A DNA stretch of 64,000 nucleotides, taken from positions 868,001-932,000 of the forward strand of contig NZ_AP031497.1 of the NCBI RefSeq assembly GCF_042853465.1, written 5' to 3'. Below the pieces are notes generated by a model. That model worked only from the letters and a program-made list of their open reading frames with translations. It was not told the DNA's origin and searched no databases. The position numbers were made by a program, and so were the translations under genes. Source of the stretch: Simiduia litorea. Lineage in GTDB: Bacteria; Pseudomonadota; Gammaproteobacteria; Pseudomonadales; Cellvibrionaceae. Positions 1 to 9,069 of this stretch are shown piece by piece; within the stretch, counting starts at the first letter, position 1; every line of letters starts with the position of its first letter.

Positions 1-509
1 ATGCCAAGCAGGGCGAAGGCCAGCATAATTTTTACCAGCCAGGCCAATTGCAAGGATGCAGGGTCGGATTCCATAGCCTGCACACCACGGTGATAGCGCG
101 TTAGTAAAAAGTAGGCGGCAATGCCATAGGCCAACAAACTGACCGAGCCAAGCGCGAGCACGCTTTGTGTGTTGGCGGTAAAAGGTAGGGCGAGCAGCGC
201 TGGTAAGAAATGCACGAGTGCGCGCGCCTGCCAAGCCTGATTGAAGACCAGATGTTGAATGAACAGGTAAAAAGCTGGGCCAGTACATAAGCTGAAGACA
301 GGCGTGATGAGATATTGCTGGCGCCACATACCGGTCTCTTCGGAGAAATTAAATAGCATGAGCACGGCTTCTAACACCAGTAGCAGGCTTAAACCGCGAA
401 AGCGTGGCTTGTGCCATAGCAGCGTAGTGGCAAATAAAAGTGTAAATGCCGCAACGAGCTGTAGCATATTGACGGGTGCGAGGCTGTAGTGGCTAACGAG
501 GGCAGTCAT
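1..509 (-). CDS. Partial multi-TM membrane protein, N-terminal part (sensor/regulator-like)
   Basis: An open frame runs from an ATG at 507-509 leftwards off the window edge, giving at least 169 residues with no stop. It is a string of hydrophobic helices (around residues 10-30, 38-53, 65-90, 98-112, 115-133 and 155-169) joined by short charged loops such as WHKPRFRG and LTRYHRG. This layout resembles the seven-helix sensor module that precedes AraC-type or LytTR-type output domains in gammaproteobacteria. The output domain would lie outside the window, so the family call is an inference. Nothing in the 130 bp up to the next gene suggests a shared transcript. Confidence 0.6.
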   Translation of the reverse strand, partial: MTALVSHYSLAPVNMLQLVAAFTLLFATTLLWHKPRFRGLSLLLVLEAVLMLFNFSEETGMWRQQYLITPVFSLCTGPAFYLFIQHLVFNQAWQARALVHFLPALLALPFTANTQSVLALGSVSLLAYGIAAYFLLTRYHRGVQAMESDPASLQLAWLVKIMLAFALLG

Positions 510-638
510 GAGCGGCTTGAGGGTCTAGTGGCTGAGTTTGCTAATTAAACGCGATTCGGTAAGTGTTGTTAAGCCTATTGGGTAAGTGGGGCGCTCGCTG
601 TTGGTTTTTACCGCCAAGCCCATGAATGGTTGTTTTGA

Positions 639-1238
639 TTAGATACGACCCCCCAAGGTTAATAACACTAACGCATCAATGCCGTCATTGGGTGAGCCGA
701 GTCTGGCGTTGGAGTAGTGCCGGTAGGCAATATTAGCCAGCCAGCGGTTGCCCGTGCCAAAGTAAATACCGAGCCCTAACTGTGATTGAAAGACAAAGTG
801 ATTGGCCTGTCTTCGCTCACCTAATTGGGTTTCGCTCAAATAGGTAGGGCCTAAAGTGCGCACATAAAAATACGGCTGGCTATTGCCGAGTTTCGGAAGT
901 GCTAAGTTGAGTTGTGGGTAGATCGAAAATGCAAGCATGCGCTTGTGTTCGTCGGTATTACTGGTTAGTTGTGCCACCCCAGTACCAATAAATAAGCTTT
1001 GTTTTTCCGTAAAAATGTGGCGATAGACATGCAGGTCGATACCAACCGCAGTATTTTTTTGATGTTCCGTGTGTGGTTGTTTGCCACCGCCGGCGTAGAG
1101 CATTAGCTCAAGGTTTTCGCGAGCAGCCTCGGGCGCTGGGCTCGCCTCGCCGGACAATGTTACGCTCACGCAGCTGATGAAAAGCGCGGTGGAGAGTGGC
1201 GCGCTGGCACGCGGCCAACAAAACGGCAATAGGGTCAT
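639..1238 (-). CDS. PagL-like lipid A 3-O-deacylase / acyloxyacyl hydrolase
   Basis: A 199-residue outer-membrane beta-barrel candidate with an N-terminal export signal (about residues 1-32). The C-terminal part carries the PagL signature YRHYSNARLGSPNDGID: the His-x-Ser pair forms the active site, followed by SNA and an N-D-G turn. PagL enzymes remove the 3-O acyl chain from lipid A in the outer membrane. P. aeruginosa PagL uses His126, Ser128 and Glu140; at the same spacing (His +14) this protein has Asp, not Glu. The strand ends in a short beta segment (LVLLTLGGRI) typical of barrel C termini. It stands alone on the minus strand. Family is fairly sure; activity is not. Confidence 0.75.
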   Translation of the reverse strand: MTLLPFCWPRASAPLSTALFISCVSVTLSGEASPAPEAARENLELMLYAGGGKQPHTEHQKNTAVGIDLHVYRHIFTEKQSLFIGTGVAQLTSNTDEHKRMLAFSIYPQLNLALPKLGNSQPYFYVRTLGPTYLSETQLGERRQANHFVFQSQLGLGIYFGTGNRWLANIAYRHYSNARLGSPNDGIDALVLLTLGGRI

Positions 1239-1424
1239 AGGTGTTATGTTTCCGAAAAGCGGCTAAGGTCTAAGCGCCGATGTATTTTACGTTAGCGTAA
1301 TTGCATTGAGCGCCAGCCGCAACTTGCCGTTGTGAGTACCGAGTCGGTCACTAACGCTAATAGAACCACCTGCACCTCCATTTGTGCGCTGGTGCTATTG
1401 ATTCAGCACCGAGTTTATTGATTC

Positions 1425-1523
1425 TCAATGCTCGGTCTCGATGAGAAAGTGTTTAGTGAAACCCTCATCGGCAAAGGCTTCATCTAAGGCTTTACGCTGT
1501 TGCAACTCATCTTGCTTATCCAT
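1425..1523 (-). CDS. Possible 32-residue small protein
   Basis: A short minus-strand frame begins with ATG at 1521-1523, preceded by GGAG seven bases upstream, and ends with TGA at 1425-1427. The product is highly charged (starts MDKQDELQQRKALDEAF) and predicted helical. The frame stays open about 24 codons upstream of this ATG without another ATG, so it could also be the tail of a decayed gene. No family recognised. The rest of 1239-1632 shows nothing supportable beyond small inverted repeats such as TTACG-N4-CGTAA near 1290. Confidence 0.3.
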   Translation of the reverse strand: MDKQDELQQRKALDEAFADEGFTKHFLIETEH

Positions 1524-1632
1524 GAGCAAACTCCACTGCTGAGTGTCATCGTTTGCTAGCAGTTTACTCAGTGGCAGCGAGCGAGATTGACGTGGATTAT
1601 CACAGTGTCAATAAACATAAAATTAAAAATAA

Positions 1633-2259
1633 TTACAGCAAATGTTCCGACTCGATGATGTGCACGCCAGGCATGGGTTCGACCACGGCATGCAGTAGCG
1701 CTTCGGCGATCGCTGTTGGCGTCACAGGGCGGTAGCGTTTGGGTATCAAGGGTTTAAAAATAGCTGCAAACCAAAGCCCGAGCTGCTCGCCAATTCTTGC
1801 TTGTGTGCGTTGGGTGTTGATCAGCGATGGGCGCACAATCGTGAAACTGTTGAAATTCAATGCGGCAATCCCTTGCTCTACCTCGGCTTTGGTATTGAGG
1901 TAGAAGTTTTTACCGCGCTTAGCGCCTAGAGACGAGTTGAGTGCGAAACTATTGGCGCCGAGAGAGCGCGTTAGTGTGGCAATAGCAAGGGGAAGATCTC
2001 GATCGACATAGGTAAACGCTTGCTTCGAACCCGCTTGCTTAATCGTGGTGCCGAGCGCACAAATCACAGCATCGACTCGCCAATAGTCTGCGGCTGTGTC
2101 TAACGGCGTAAACTGTGTAACAGGGTTGGTGAGCTTGGCGTGCTCGGCTAAAGGCCTTCTGCTCGGAGCAATCACTTGATCTATTTTTGGGTGCTTGAGC
2201 GCTTGTGCTATTAGCGCCGAGCCCACGGCGCCGGTAGCGCCTAAAATAAGGAGTTTCAT
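1633..2259 (-). CDS. NAD(P)-binding atypical SDR (TIP30/HTATIP2-like)
   Basis: A 208-residue Rossmann protein. The N terminus carries the dinucleotide-binding loop GATGAVGS (residues 8-15) right after the first strand, then SRRP after the second strand and ICALGTT after the fourth. The position of the usual YxxxK motif is taken by YLNTKAEVE, where Tyr and Lys keep the four-residue spacing. This pattern fits atypical short-chain dehydrogenases of the TIP30/YwnB type, which bind NAD(P)H; the substrate is unknown. Its ATG overlaps the stop of the adenosyltransferase gene by four bases (ATGA), so the two are translationally coupled. A B12-related role is possible but not shown. Confidence 0.8.
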   Translation of the reverse strand: MKLLILGATGAVGSALIAQALKHPKIDQVIAPSRRPLAEHAKLTNPVTQFTPLDTAADYWRVDAVICALGTTIKQAGSKQAFTYVDRDLPLAIATLTRSLGANSFALNSSLGAKRGKNFYLNTKAEVEQGIAALNFNSFTIVRPSLINTQRTQARIGEQLGLWFAAIFKPLIPKRYRPVTPTAIAEALLHAVVEPMPGVHIIESEHLL

Positions 2260-2822
2260 TGACCGTGTTGCCAGAGTACTTCGCTGCCGCCATTGCGTCT
2301 CGCAATAACGCGCGCCGCGACAAAAAGAAAATCCGACAGCCGATTGATATAACTTGCCAGCGCGGGTCTAACGCCGGGTATTTGGCTCGGACTATCGGCG
2401 GCGGCCAGCTGGGCAATCACGCGCTCGGCGCGTCGGCTAATAACCCGTGCTTGATGGCAAACAGCGGCCGCGCGCGAGCCACCGGGCAGAATGAAATCTT
2501 TTAGCATCGGCAAGTCTTCGTTAAGTTGATCGAGCCATTGCTCCAACTCGGTAACATGTTCAATTTTAATAAGCTCATAGTCAGGTAGGCAAAGTTCGCC
2601 ACCGAGATCAAACAACCGGTGTTGAATGCGGGTCAGCCAGGGTTGCAAATCATCGTCTACTGGGAGCTCGGTTATGAGTAAGCCGATTGCACAATTGGTT
2701 TCGTCGACATCGCCAATGGCGTGCATGCGGATATCGTATTTGGCAATGCGCACCCCGTCGCCCAAACCGGTACTGCCGTCATCACCGGTGCGGGTGTATA
2801 TTTTCGAAAGCCGGTTGCCCAT
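2256..2822 (-). CDS. pduO: PduO-type ATP:cob(I)alamin adenosyltransferase
   Basis: This 188-residue protein transfers the adenosyl group of ATP to cob(I)alamin, giving adenosylcobalamin. It shows the PduO hallmarks: the N-terminal ATP-binding stretch YTRTGDDGSTGLGDG, the DVDETNCAIG helix, LPGGS, the SRRAERVI arginine cluster and NRLSDFLFVAAR near the C terminus. The length fits the family (about 180-200). The only clear B12-dependent enzyme in the window is the methylmalonyl-CoA mutase at 12.5 kb, which uses exactly this cofactor, so the protein probably serves that pathway. The downstream SDR starts within its stop codon. No cobalamin riboswitch is visible upstream. Confidence 0.93.
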   Translation of the reverse strand: MGNRLSKIYTRTGDDGSTGLGDGVRIAKYDIRMHAIGDVDETNCAIGLLITELPVDDDLQPWLTRIQHRLFDLGGELCLPDYELIKIEHVTELEQWLDQLNEDLPMLKDFILPGGSRAAAVCHQARVISRRAERVIAQLAAADSPSQIPGVRPALASYINRLSDFLFVAARVIARRNGGSEVLWQHGQ

Positions 2823-2894
2823 AGTGACCTCTGTAATTTAGTTAATTTTTGGCGAGTGTGAATAATGATCGCCTCTATAATGGTTTGTCTATAT

Positions 2895-2927
2895 AACAGA
2901 AAGGCACCCATTAGGTGCCTTTCTGTT
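2895..2927 (-). terminator. Rho-independent terminator after the aminopeptidase gene
   Basis: A perfect 14-bp inverted repeat (2895-2908 with 2914-2927) with a 5-nt loop. The arms include AGAAAGGCACC and GGTGCCTTTCT. It lies between the aminopeptidase stop and the adenosyltransferase start and separates the two transcripts; it could work in both directions. Confidence 0.8.
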
Positions 2928-2951
2928 ACTACATTTAGCTTGTTGTTAAGC

Positions 2952-5588
2952 CTAATCTAATTTGAGCTGCACGGCTACACAGCGTTGCTCTGCCTGAGAA
3001 TTTTTCAGAATAACTTTTTGAACTGATTTGGCCAGGCCTTCGGCATCGGCGAGCTGTAAATATTGCGCTTGTGCCTCAGTGGAACATTGGCGCGGCAGGA
3101 TAGCCGAGGCTAATACCGATTGTAACGCCGGCTCCTGTTTGCCGGTCATGGCCAATAAGGTGGCAATAACTTCCTCTTGCAAGGCTAGATTGAGCGCGTG
3201 TTGTTCCAGTGGAAACAGATTGAATAAAATGCCGCGCAACTCGGTGAAGGCGTAGCGAGTATCTGGGTCCGCCACTTCTTCTAGCCACTGTTGTTTGATG
3301 GCGATATCAGGCGCTTGCGCTTCTGCTTCTAGGCGGCGTATTTTCCCGGCTGGGTCTTGTGCGCTTAAACTGTCCAACCAACGCGTTGCCTTGGGTGCCT
3401 GCTCGCGCACGAGGCTGCCTGCGAGTGCCCAGGCATCATCATTGCTCAGTGACTTTTGTTCTAAGATTTTTTGTGCGTTGGCGAGCTGGGCTTTAGTGTG
3501 TAAATAATTGACCCATTGTTTAAACCAGGTGCGTTTTAACGCCCTGTTTTCCGTTTGGTAGCCCGCCCACGCCATCGCTTCTAGCTTATTACGGTAGTAT
3601 TTTATTTGTTTATCGGACACGTCGCGCACAAAGGTGCGAAGTACTAAATAGCTATAGGCTGTGTCGACATTGGCGTTAATGGTACCGATTAACGATGTAT
3701 TGGTTTGGCTGGGCAGGAAGCTGAGCGCCAAATCTAAAAACTCGGTTGCAGCTAGTTCGCCGTCGATAACAGATTCCCATAGCGCGCGCCAAATCAAGCC
3801 CTGTTGTATGGGGTCGGTAAAGGTATTGATGTGTTTTTTCAGATAGTCGACCGATGCTTGGTCAAATAAAATGCGGGCGAAGGTGTAATCTGATGCGTTG
3901 AGTAACACAAAGGCCGGGCAGTCTAGATCAAGCGCACTGGGTTGTTTGGTCGCTGGACCCTCGATGTGAATATCGATAAGTTGCTTTTTCCCGCTCGCTG
4001 AAATCAGTAATGCGTCGAGCTTGTGTTGACGCAGAGCGCCGCTCACATTAGCCGGTGATTGGCTGACGGTGAATTGCGACACTTTATTGTTGCTACAGTT
4101 AAATTCTGCCTTCAGTGCGTTTACGCCGCTCTGCTCTAGCCACGCTTGGCTCCACTGTGACAGGTCTTGTTGCGAGACTTCACTTAATGTGGCGAGCAAG
4201 TCAGATAGCCGTGCGTTTCTCCATGCAAAGCGTTGAAAGTGCTGCGCAATGGCGCGCTGAAAGGTTGCCTCGCCAATCAGGTGTTTTAATTGAATTAAGG
4301 TTGCCGCACCTTTGGCATAGGTGATGCCGTCGATACTAGCCATGACCATTTCAGTATTGGCAATGTCTTGTACGATAGGGTGGGTTGTTATCCATTGATC
4401 TTCGCTGTAGCCCCAGCTTTTTCGGCTGGTGGAAAAACTTTGCATGGCCTCTTTATATTCTGTCGCTTCGGCGGTGGCAAAGTTACCCATGAGGTCGGCA
4501 AAGCTTTCGTTCAACCAAATATCGTCCCACCAGGTCATGGTGACTAGGTTGCCAAACCACTGATGTGCCAATTCATGCATGACAACCACAGCCATGCGCT
4601 GGCGGTCAGCGCGGGTTTTTTCTCTACGCGGTTGCAAGTTTTCGGTAAAGGTTACTGCGCCGACATTTTCCATGGCGCCAAAAACGAAGTCGGGTACGAG
4701 CAATTGGTCGAATTTTTTAAAGGGGTAGGGGAAGCCAAAGTAATTGTCGAAAAAGTCGAGCCCTTGCCGGGTAACGGTAAACCATTCTTCCACGTCTACG
4801 TATGCTTGATAACTCTGTCGGGAAAACAGCCGTAAGGGAATGCGAAAATCTTTGTCTTCCCAAACTTTGTAGGGCCCTGCATGGAGAGAAAAAATGTAAG
4901 TGGAAAATAAATCTGTTTCGGGAAAGCTCCAGCGCTTGCGATCATTGGATAGATCTTCGATGTTCGATTCGCGCGTGGCGCTGATCACTTGCCAGTGGGC
5001 CGGCGCGGTGGCGGTCAAAATATAGGTCGCTTTCAAGTCCGGTTGGTCGAAACCGGGGAAAACTTTGTTGAAGTGGTAGTCTTCAAATTGGGTAAATAAA
5101 TAAACCTTGCCGTCCTCTGCATCTTGCGACCAATGCAAGCCTGAGCCGTCGCGTCGATAGGGGTGGGTGTAATTAATTTTTACCGTTTGGGGGCCGGTGC
5201 TCAATGCGCTTGCTGGCAGCGTGATATAGAAACCGTTGTGATGCACCTTGATGGCTTTGCCATTAACTTCCACGCTGTCGACGCTACCGTCGACAAAATC
5301 CAAGGTCAGGGCTTTGCTCGCATCGCTCAGATTGAATTGGATTTCTGCCTGGCCGGTGAATGGGGTGTTTTGTTCCGGCAAATCCAAATGCAGGCGATAG
5401 TGTACATCGCTCACCCGTGCCGAGCGCTCCATGGCATCGACTTTGGTCAGGTAGCTGGTTGCGGGGCGCGAGGTTGCGATATCTGTGGCCTGATGCGCGC
5501 AGCCGCTGAGTAGCAGCGTGCCGAGGCTAAGCCCGATACAGACGGTTTGAAAAAGCGTGTTAAATGTCATGTTGGCAATCTTCATCAT
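2952..5588 (-). CDS. pepN: Lipoprotein M1-family aminopeptidase (aminopeptidase N type)
   Basis: An 878-residue zinc metallopeptidase that removes N-terminal residues from peptides. The substrate-recognition motif GAMEN is at residues 304-308; the zinc site HELAH is at 338-342 with the third ligand Glu in WLNESFA (Glu361). The order and spacing are standard for the M1 family, and a C-terminal helical ERAP1-like region follows. Unlike cytoplasmic E. coli PepN, it starts with a signal peptide ending in a lipobox, LLSGC, with Cys30 as the lipidation site, so it is probably envelope-anchored. It is a single-gene transcript closed by the hairpin at 2895-2927 and is divergent from the AraC-type gene. 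Confidence 0.93.
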   Translation of the reverse strand: MMKIANMTFNTLFQTVCIGLSLGTLLLSGCAHQATDIATSRPATSYLTKVDAMERSARVSDVHYRLHLDLPEQNTPFTGQAEIQFNLSDASKALTLDFVDGSVDSVEVNGKAIKVHHNGFYITLPASALSTGPQTVKINYTHPYRRDGSGLHWSQDAEDGKVYLFTQFEDYHFNKVFPGFDQPDLKATYILTATAPAHWQVISATRESNIEDLSNDRKRWSFPETDLFSTYIFSLHAGPYKVWEDKDFRIPLRLFSRQSYQAYVDVEEWFTVTRQGLDFFDNYFGFPYPFKKFDQLLVPDFVFGAMENVGAVTFTENLQPRREKTRADRQRMAVVVMHELAHQWFGNLVTMTWWDDIWLNESFADLMGNFATAEATEYKEAMQSFSTSRKSWGYSEDQWITTHPIVQDIANTEMVMASIDGITYAKGAATLIQLKHLIGEATFQRAIAQHFQRFAWRNARLSDLLATLSEVSQQDLSQWSQAWLEQSGVNALKAEFNCSNNKVSQFTVSQSPANVSGALRQHKLDALLISASGKKQLIDIHIEGPATKQPSALDLDCPAFVLLNASDYTFARILFDQASVDYLKKHINTFTDPIQQGLIWRALWESVIDGELAATEFLDLALSFLPSQTNTSLIGTINANVDTAYSYLVLRTFVRDVSDKQIKYYRNKLEAMAWAGYQTENRALKRTWFKQWVNYLHTKAQLANAQKILEQKSLSNDDAWALAGSLVREQAPKATRWLDSLSAQDPAGKIRRLEAEAQAPDIAIKQQWLEEVADPDTRYAFTELRGILFNLFPLEQHALNLALQEEVIATLLAMTGKQEPALQSVLASAILPRQCSTEAQAQYLQLADAEGLAKSVQKVILKNSQAEQRCVAVQLKLD

Positions 5589-5784
5589 TGGCGTTATTTA
5601 GACGGCTTACTCACACAGACCCACTTTCATTAAAAGTGGCGCCGCCGGCGGATAGGTTCAATTTCACACCCACAAGACGAATAGTCGGCAGCTTTAAACA
5701 ATGATTCTGGCCCGTCTGATAAACTCTTCGTCGCACAAACGGTATGATTCACCCTAGGGGTAATCACGCAATGGTGGAGTTTTC

Positions 5785-6825
5785 GTGGCAACAATCGGTA
5801 CCCATTACATAAAAAGCGCCTTAGGTGGTGCTAAAGCTCGGGGTTTGGATCCGCGCGCGCTGTTGCGTATGGCCCGTATTCCCGAGCGCCCGCTAAAAGA
5901 CCCGAAAGCGCGTATTCACGTCGATCACGTGGCCAAGCTGTATTTTGGTATCGCCAAGGCGTTGAATGATGAGTTTATGGGCTTTACTGAGCGGCCGATT
6001 AAATTGGGTACCTTTGCCATGATGGCCGAGTGGGCATCCACCGCGGAAACCCTTGAGGATTTACTGCGTCGCGGCATTCGTTTCTACAATCAAATTACCG
6101 ATGAGTTGCAAATGTCGTTGGAGTACGAGGGCGAGCATGTCTACCTCACCACGGTATTCAAGCGCCCCGAGTTAGATTTCGAGCACTTCTATATCGAGTA
6201 TTGGCATGTGATTTGGCATCGCTTCGCCAGTTGGTACATAGGCAAGCCTATTAAGTTAGTTGGTGCTTATATCAATTACACGCCTATCGATGCGCAAGAA
6301 TTTCAGCTCTTGTTTCGCTGCCCCACCCACCTTAAAAGCAAGGTTAATCGCTTGGTGTTTCACCGCAGTTATTTATCCCAACCCTTGGTGAAAAGCTGGC
6401 GTGAACTGCGAATTTTTTTACGTCGTGCACCCATCGATATGCTCACCATCCCCGGTGAAGATACCAGTTTAACCGGCCGTATTAACCAAATGTTGCAGGG
6501 TAAGCCTGGCCAAATACTGTCCCTGCCCACGGCCGGCGAGGTGGCGGCATCGCTGAATATTAGCGAGCAAACTTTGCGCAGAAGGCTAACCGAGGAGGGC
6601 ATTAGCTACCAACAAATTAAAGATAATTTACGCAGTGATTTAGCCGCGGAGTTGTTGAGTAATCGCAGTTTATCCATTGCTGATGTAGCGCGCTTGTTGG
6701 ATTTTTCCGAGCCTCGCGCTTTTACTCGGGCGTTTAAAGATTGGCAGGGTAAAACCCCGCGTGAGTTTCGTAACGATCACGCCGCCAGAGGCGCCATGAT
6801 TATTCCCGAGCATTTACAGGGCTAG
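5785..6825 (+). CDS. AraC-family regulator with N-terminal arabinose-binding-like domain
   Basis: A 346-residue OruR/ArgR-type regulator: an N-terminal ligand-binding domain (about residues 20-210, the Arabinose_bd family) and a C-terminal pair of helix-turn-helix motifs (about 245-335; SLNISEQTLRRRLTEEG and IADVARLLDFSEPRAFTRAF). The start is a GTG at 5785 with GGAG six bases upstream; the ATG at 5771 is out of frame. It precedes the propionyl-CoA carboxylase genes on the same strand, separated by about 550 bp of regulatory-looking DNA, and is divergent from the aminopeptidase. Control of the downstream carboxylase/mutase genes is the natural guess, unproven. Confidence 0.87.
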   Translation: MATIGTHYIKSALGGAKARGLDPRALLRMARIPERPLKDPKARIHVDHVAKLYFGIAKALNDEFMGFTERPIKLGTFAMMAEWASTAETLEDLLRRGIRFYNQITDELQMSLEYEGEHVYLTTVFKRPELDFEHFYIEYWHVIWHRFASWYIGKPIKLVGAYINYTPIDAQEFQLLFRCPTHLKSKVNRLVFHRSYLSQPLVKSWRELRIFLRRAPIDMLTIPGEDTSLTGRINQMLQGKPGQILSLPTAGEVAASLNISEQTLRRRLTEEGISYQQIKDNLRSDLAAELLSNRSLSIADVARLLDFSEPRAFTRAFKDWQGKTPREFRNDHAARGAMIIPEHLQG

Positions 6826-7373
6826 CGTGACCTCGCCACAACACACGCAGCTTTCTAATTCAGTCTTCTATTTATATGGGCTCTATCTCATTCTGTCTCA
6901 CCACGCTGGCGTTGTGGGGGCTGTCTGAAAGCAGCTTTTCGCCGCTTTTTGCGCCACCGGTGTTTCGCCCGCCGCCTTTTTCTTATCTTACTAGCGCTGA
7001 GCCACCCCTAGAGCGCCCATGGCGTCTACGCTTGTAAAGCTTTTGGGTGCCTGACAAAGCGCCAACTTATGGGTGGTTGCTGCGCTCTACCTGTCGCGCT
7101 AAAAAGACATTTTCAGTCAATAAAAGTGACAAAATAGTACTTATTGTGGATGTTTATGTCTATTTTATGTATTGATTAATGTGCTGAAATTTCATATGAA
7201 AATATATAAATATTATTTAATATCAATGGCTTATAAGTTTTATGGTAGAAATTTTTGGTGTCATAAACCTTATGGCGGCTAGACGTTATCGTATATTATT
7301 GCGCCGTAATCATTTGGCTGCTCAACTTTGAAGCACTCAATCAATATTAGCCCCATATGGCAACAGAATCGGT
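6826..7373 (+). promoter_or_regulatory. AT-rich intergenic region upstream of pccB
   Basis: No gene is visible. The second half (about 7100-7290) is markedly AT-rich and holds a perfect 12-bp palindrome, TTTCATATGAAA (7190-7201), in a tract that also contains several TATAAT-like hexamers. It is a likely promoter/operator region for the carboxylase operon, perhaps the target of the AraC-type protein just upstream. No terminator hairpin for the regulator gene is evident. Confidence 0.4.
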
Positions 7374-9059
7374 ATGGCTATGGACTCGTTTAAAAAGCAA
7401 TCTGCCTCCTTGGATAACCCGTTCGACGAGGCGCGCGAAGTGGAATTCAGTGTGCCCGGTCAGGCGTCTTATGAGCCCGGCTTGTATGAAGCCAGCTTAA
7501 AGCAAGGGCTGGCGCTGATGCAGCGCCCGTTTGAAGCAGCGGGTGAGCGCAATATTCAGCGCCAACATGCCAAAAAGCGCATGACGATTTGGGAGCGCTT
7601 GTCAGTCCTCACCGATGAAGAGCCCACCGTGCTGTTCCAAAACTGGGGTAAAAATTTAGACGGCGCATCGCTGGTTACCGCCATCGTAAAAATTGCCGGT
7701 CGCGATGTGGCTGTTTATGGCCATGATTTCACCGTGCGCGCGGGTTCCATGGATGCCACTAACGGCAAAAAGTTAGCCCGTCTTTTTGAGTTAGCGGGCA
7801 AGCGTCGTATCCCTTTAGTGGGTTTGAACGATTCCGCCGGAGCTTATGTGCCCGCCGGTGTGGGTGGTTTGGATGGCTACGCAGAGGCCTTTACCGCGCT
7901 GCGAAAAATCAGCGGTGTGGTGCCATCCATCATGTGCATGTTTGGCTTTAACGCCGGTGGCGGCTCTTATCTTCCGCGTCAGGGGAGTTTTTTAATTCAA
8001 CCCAATGATACATTTTTTGGTTTAACCGGCCCTGGTGTGGTCAAGTCCGTGCTGGGTGAAGACGTCACCCCAGATGAATTAGGCGGCCCTGGTGTACACA
8101 GCCAAAGTGGCGTGACAGATTTTGTTGTGCCCGATGAAGTGGCGGCATTGCGCAAGGTCAAAGCGTTATTAAATTACCTGCCCAGCAATAACAACGAGTT
8201 GGCACCCTTCCAAGCCACATCTGATCCCGTTGACAGAAAAACTTGGGATATCGATATTCTGTTGAAGAAAGCCTTCAACTCACCCAGCGGTTTTAATACA
8301 CCGTTAGATGTCACCATTATTATTCAGCAGTTGTGCGATCACGGCGACTTTATGGAAATTCAAGCTGATCGCGCGCGCAATACCATTACCGCACTTGGCC
8401 GCATGGGCGGTAATGTGATCGGTTTTGTCGCTAATAATTCGGCTGTTGCATCCGGCCAAATTGATATTGCCGCCGCCTACAAGAACGCGCGCTTTATTCG
8501 CTTTTGTAACCTCTACAATATTCCCGTGATTTTCATGGAAGATACTACCGGCTTTCTGCCGGGCAAAGAGCAAGAGCAAAACGGCATAGTGCAGGCGGGA
8601 CGGGCAATGTTAGATGCCATTATCGACCTGCGCACCCCGCGCTTTTTGCTAATTATTCGCAATGCATTCGGTGGCGCTTACGCGTCTTATAATAACTACC
8701 CCACTGGTGCCGACTTAGTGGTGGCGCTGCCCTCTACCCGCGCCGCGGTAATGGGCCCGGCCGGTGTTGAGTTTGTTTATAAGAATGAACTGCAAAAAAT
8801 ACGAGGCGAGGTGGCGCAGCGTTTAAGTGATGGCGAGGAGAGGGCCTCGGTCACTGCTTGGCAGTTACAACAGGAGGCAGGGTTGAAAGCTCGCTATGAA
8901 GCTGAGCTGATGAATCCGAACGAGGCTTTGTCGCTCGGTTCTATTTCCCAAATTGTCATGCCGTCCGAGTTGCGCGCACTGCTGTGTAAAAACATGGCGT
9001 TTCATTTGAAGCATTATGTCGCCGAGCCATTTAATGGCGTGCAGCGCGAATTTCATTGA
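7374..9059 (+). CDS. pccB: Acyl-CoA (propionyl-CoA) carboxylase, carboxyltransferase subunit
   Basis: A 561-residue carboxyltransferase of the crotonase-like PccB/AccD family. It moves CO2 from biotin to an acyl-CoA alpha carbon. The N-terminal half has the acyl-CoA site (LNDSAGAYVPAGVGG and FNAGGGSYLPRQGSF); the C-terminal half has the biotin site (EDTTGFLPGKEQEQNG and RNAFGGAYASYNNYP). The next gene supplies biotin carboxylase and carrier domains, and epimerase and mutase follow, so propionyl-CoA is the best substrate guess. The start is either ATG 7374 or ATG 7380; neither has a strong ribosome site. The gene is slightly longer at the N terminus than typical PccB. Confidence 0.88.
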   Translation: MAMDSFKKQSASLDNPFDEAREVEFSVPGQASYEPGLYEASLKQGLALMQRPFEAAGERNIQRQHAKKRMTIWERLSVLTDEEPTVLFQNWGKNLDGASLVTAIVKIAGRDVAVYGHDFTVRAGSMDATNGKKLARLFELAGKRRIPLVGLNDSAGAYVPAGVGGLDGYAEAFTALRKISGVVPSIMCMFGFNAGGGSYLPRQGSFLIQPNDTFFGLTGPGVVKSVLGEDVTPDELGGPGVHSQSGVTDFVVPDEVAALRKVKALLNYLPSNNNELAPFQATSDPVDRKTWDIDILLKKAFNSPSGFNTPLDVTIIIQQLCDHGDFMEIQADRARNTITALGRMGGNVIGFVANNSAVASGQIDIAAAYKNARFIRFCNLYNIPVIFMEDTTGFLPGKEQEQNGIVQAGRAMLDAIIDLRTPRFLLIIRNAFGGAYASYNNYPTGADLVVALPSTRAAVMGPAGVEFVYKNELQKIRGEVAQRLSDGEERASVTAWQLQQEAGLKARYEAELMNPNEALSLGSISQIVMPSELRALLCKNMAFHLKHYVAEPFNGVQREFH

Positions 9060-9069
9060 GGCCGTTACC

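Noticed and set aside
2039..2416. 125-codon minus-strand frame
   Set aside because: Shadow of the overlapping SDR and adenosyltransferase genes, both well supported in another frame.
2822..2951. Cobalamin riboswitch upstream of the adenosyltransferase
   Set aside because: No B12-box-like sequence seen; the gap is short and mostly the terminator hairpin.
4115..4984. Plus-strand frames opposite the aminopeptidase gene
   Set aside because: Antisense shadows of a strongly conserved M1 peptidase.
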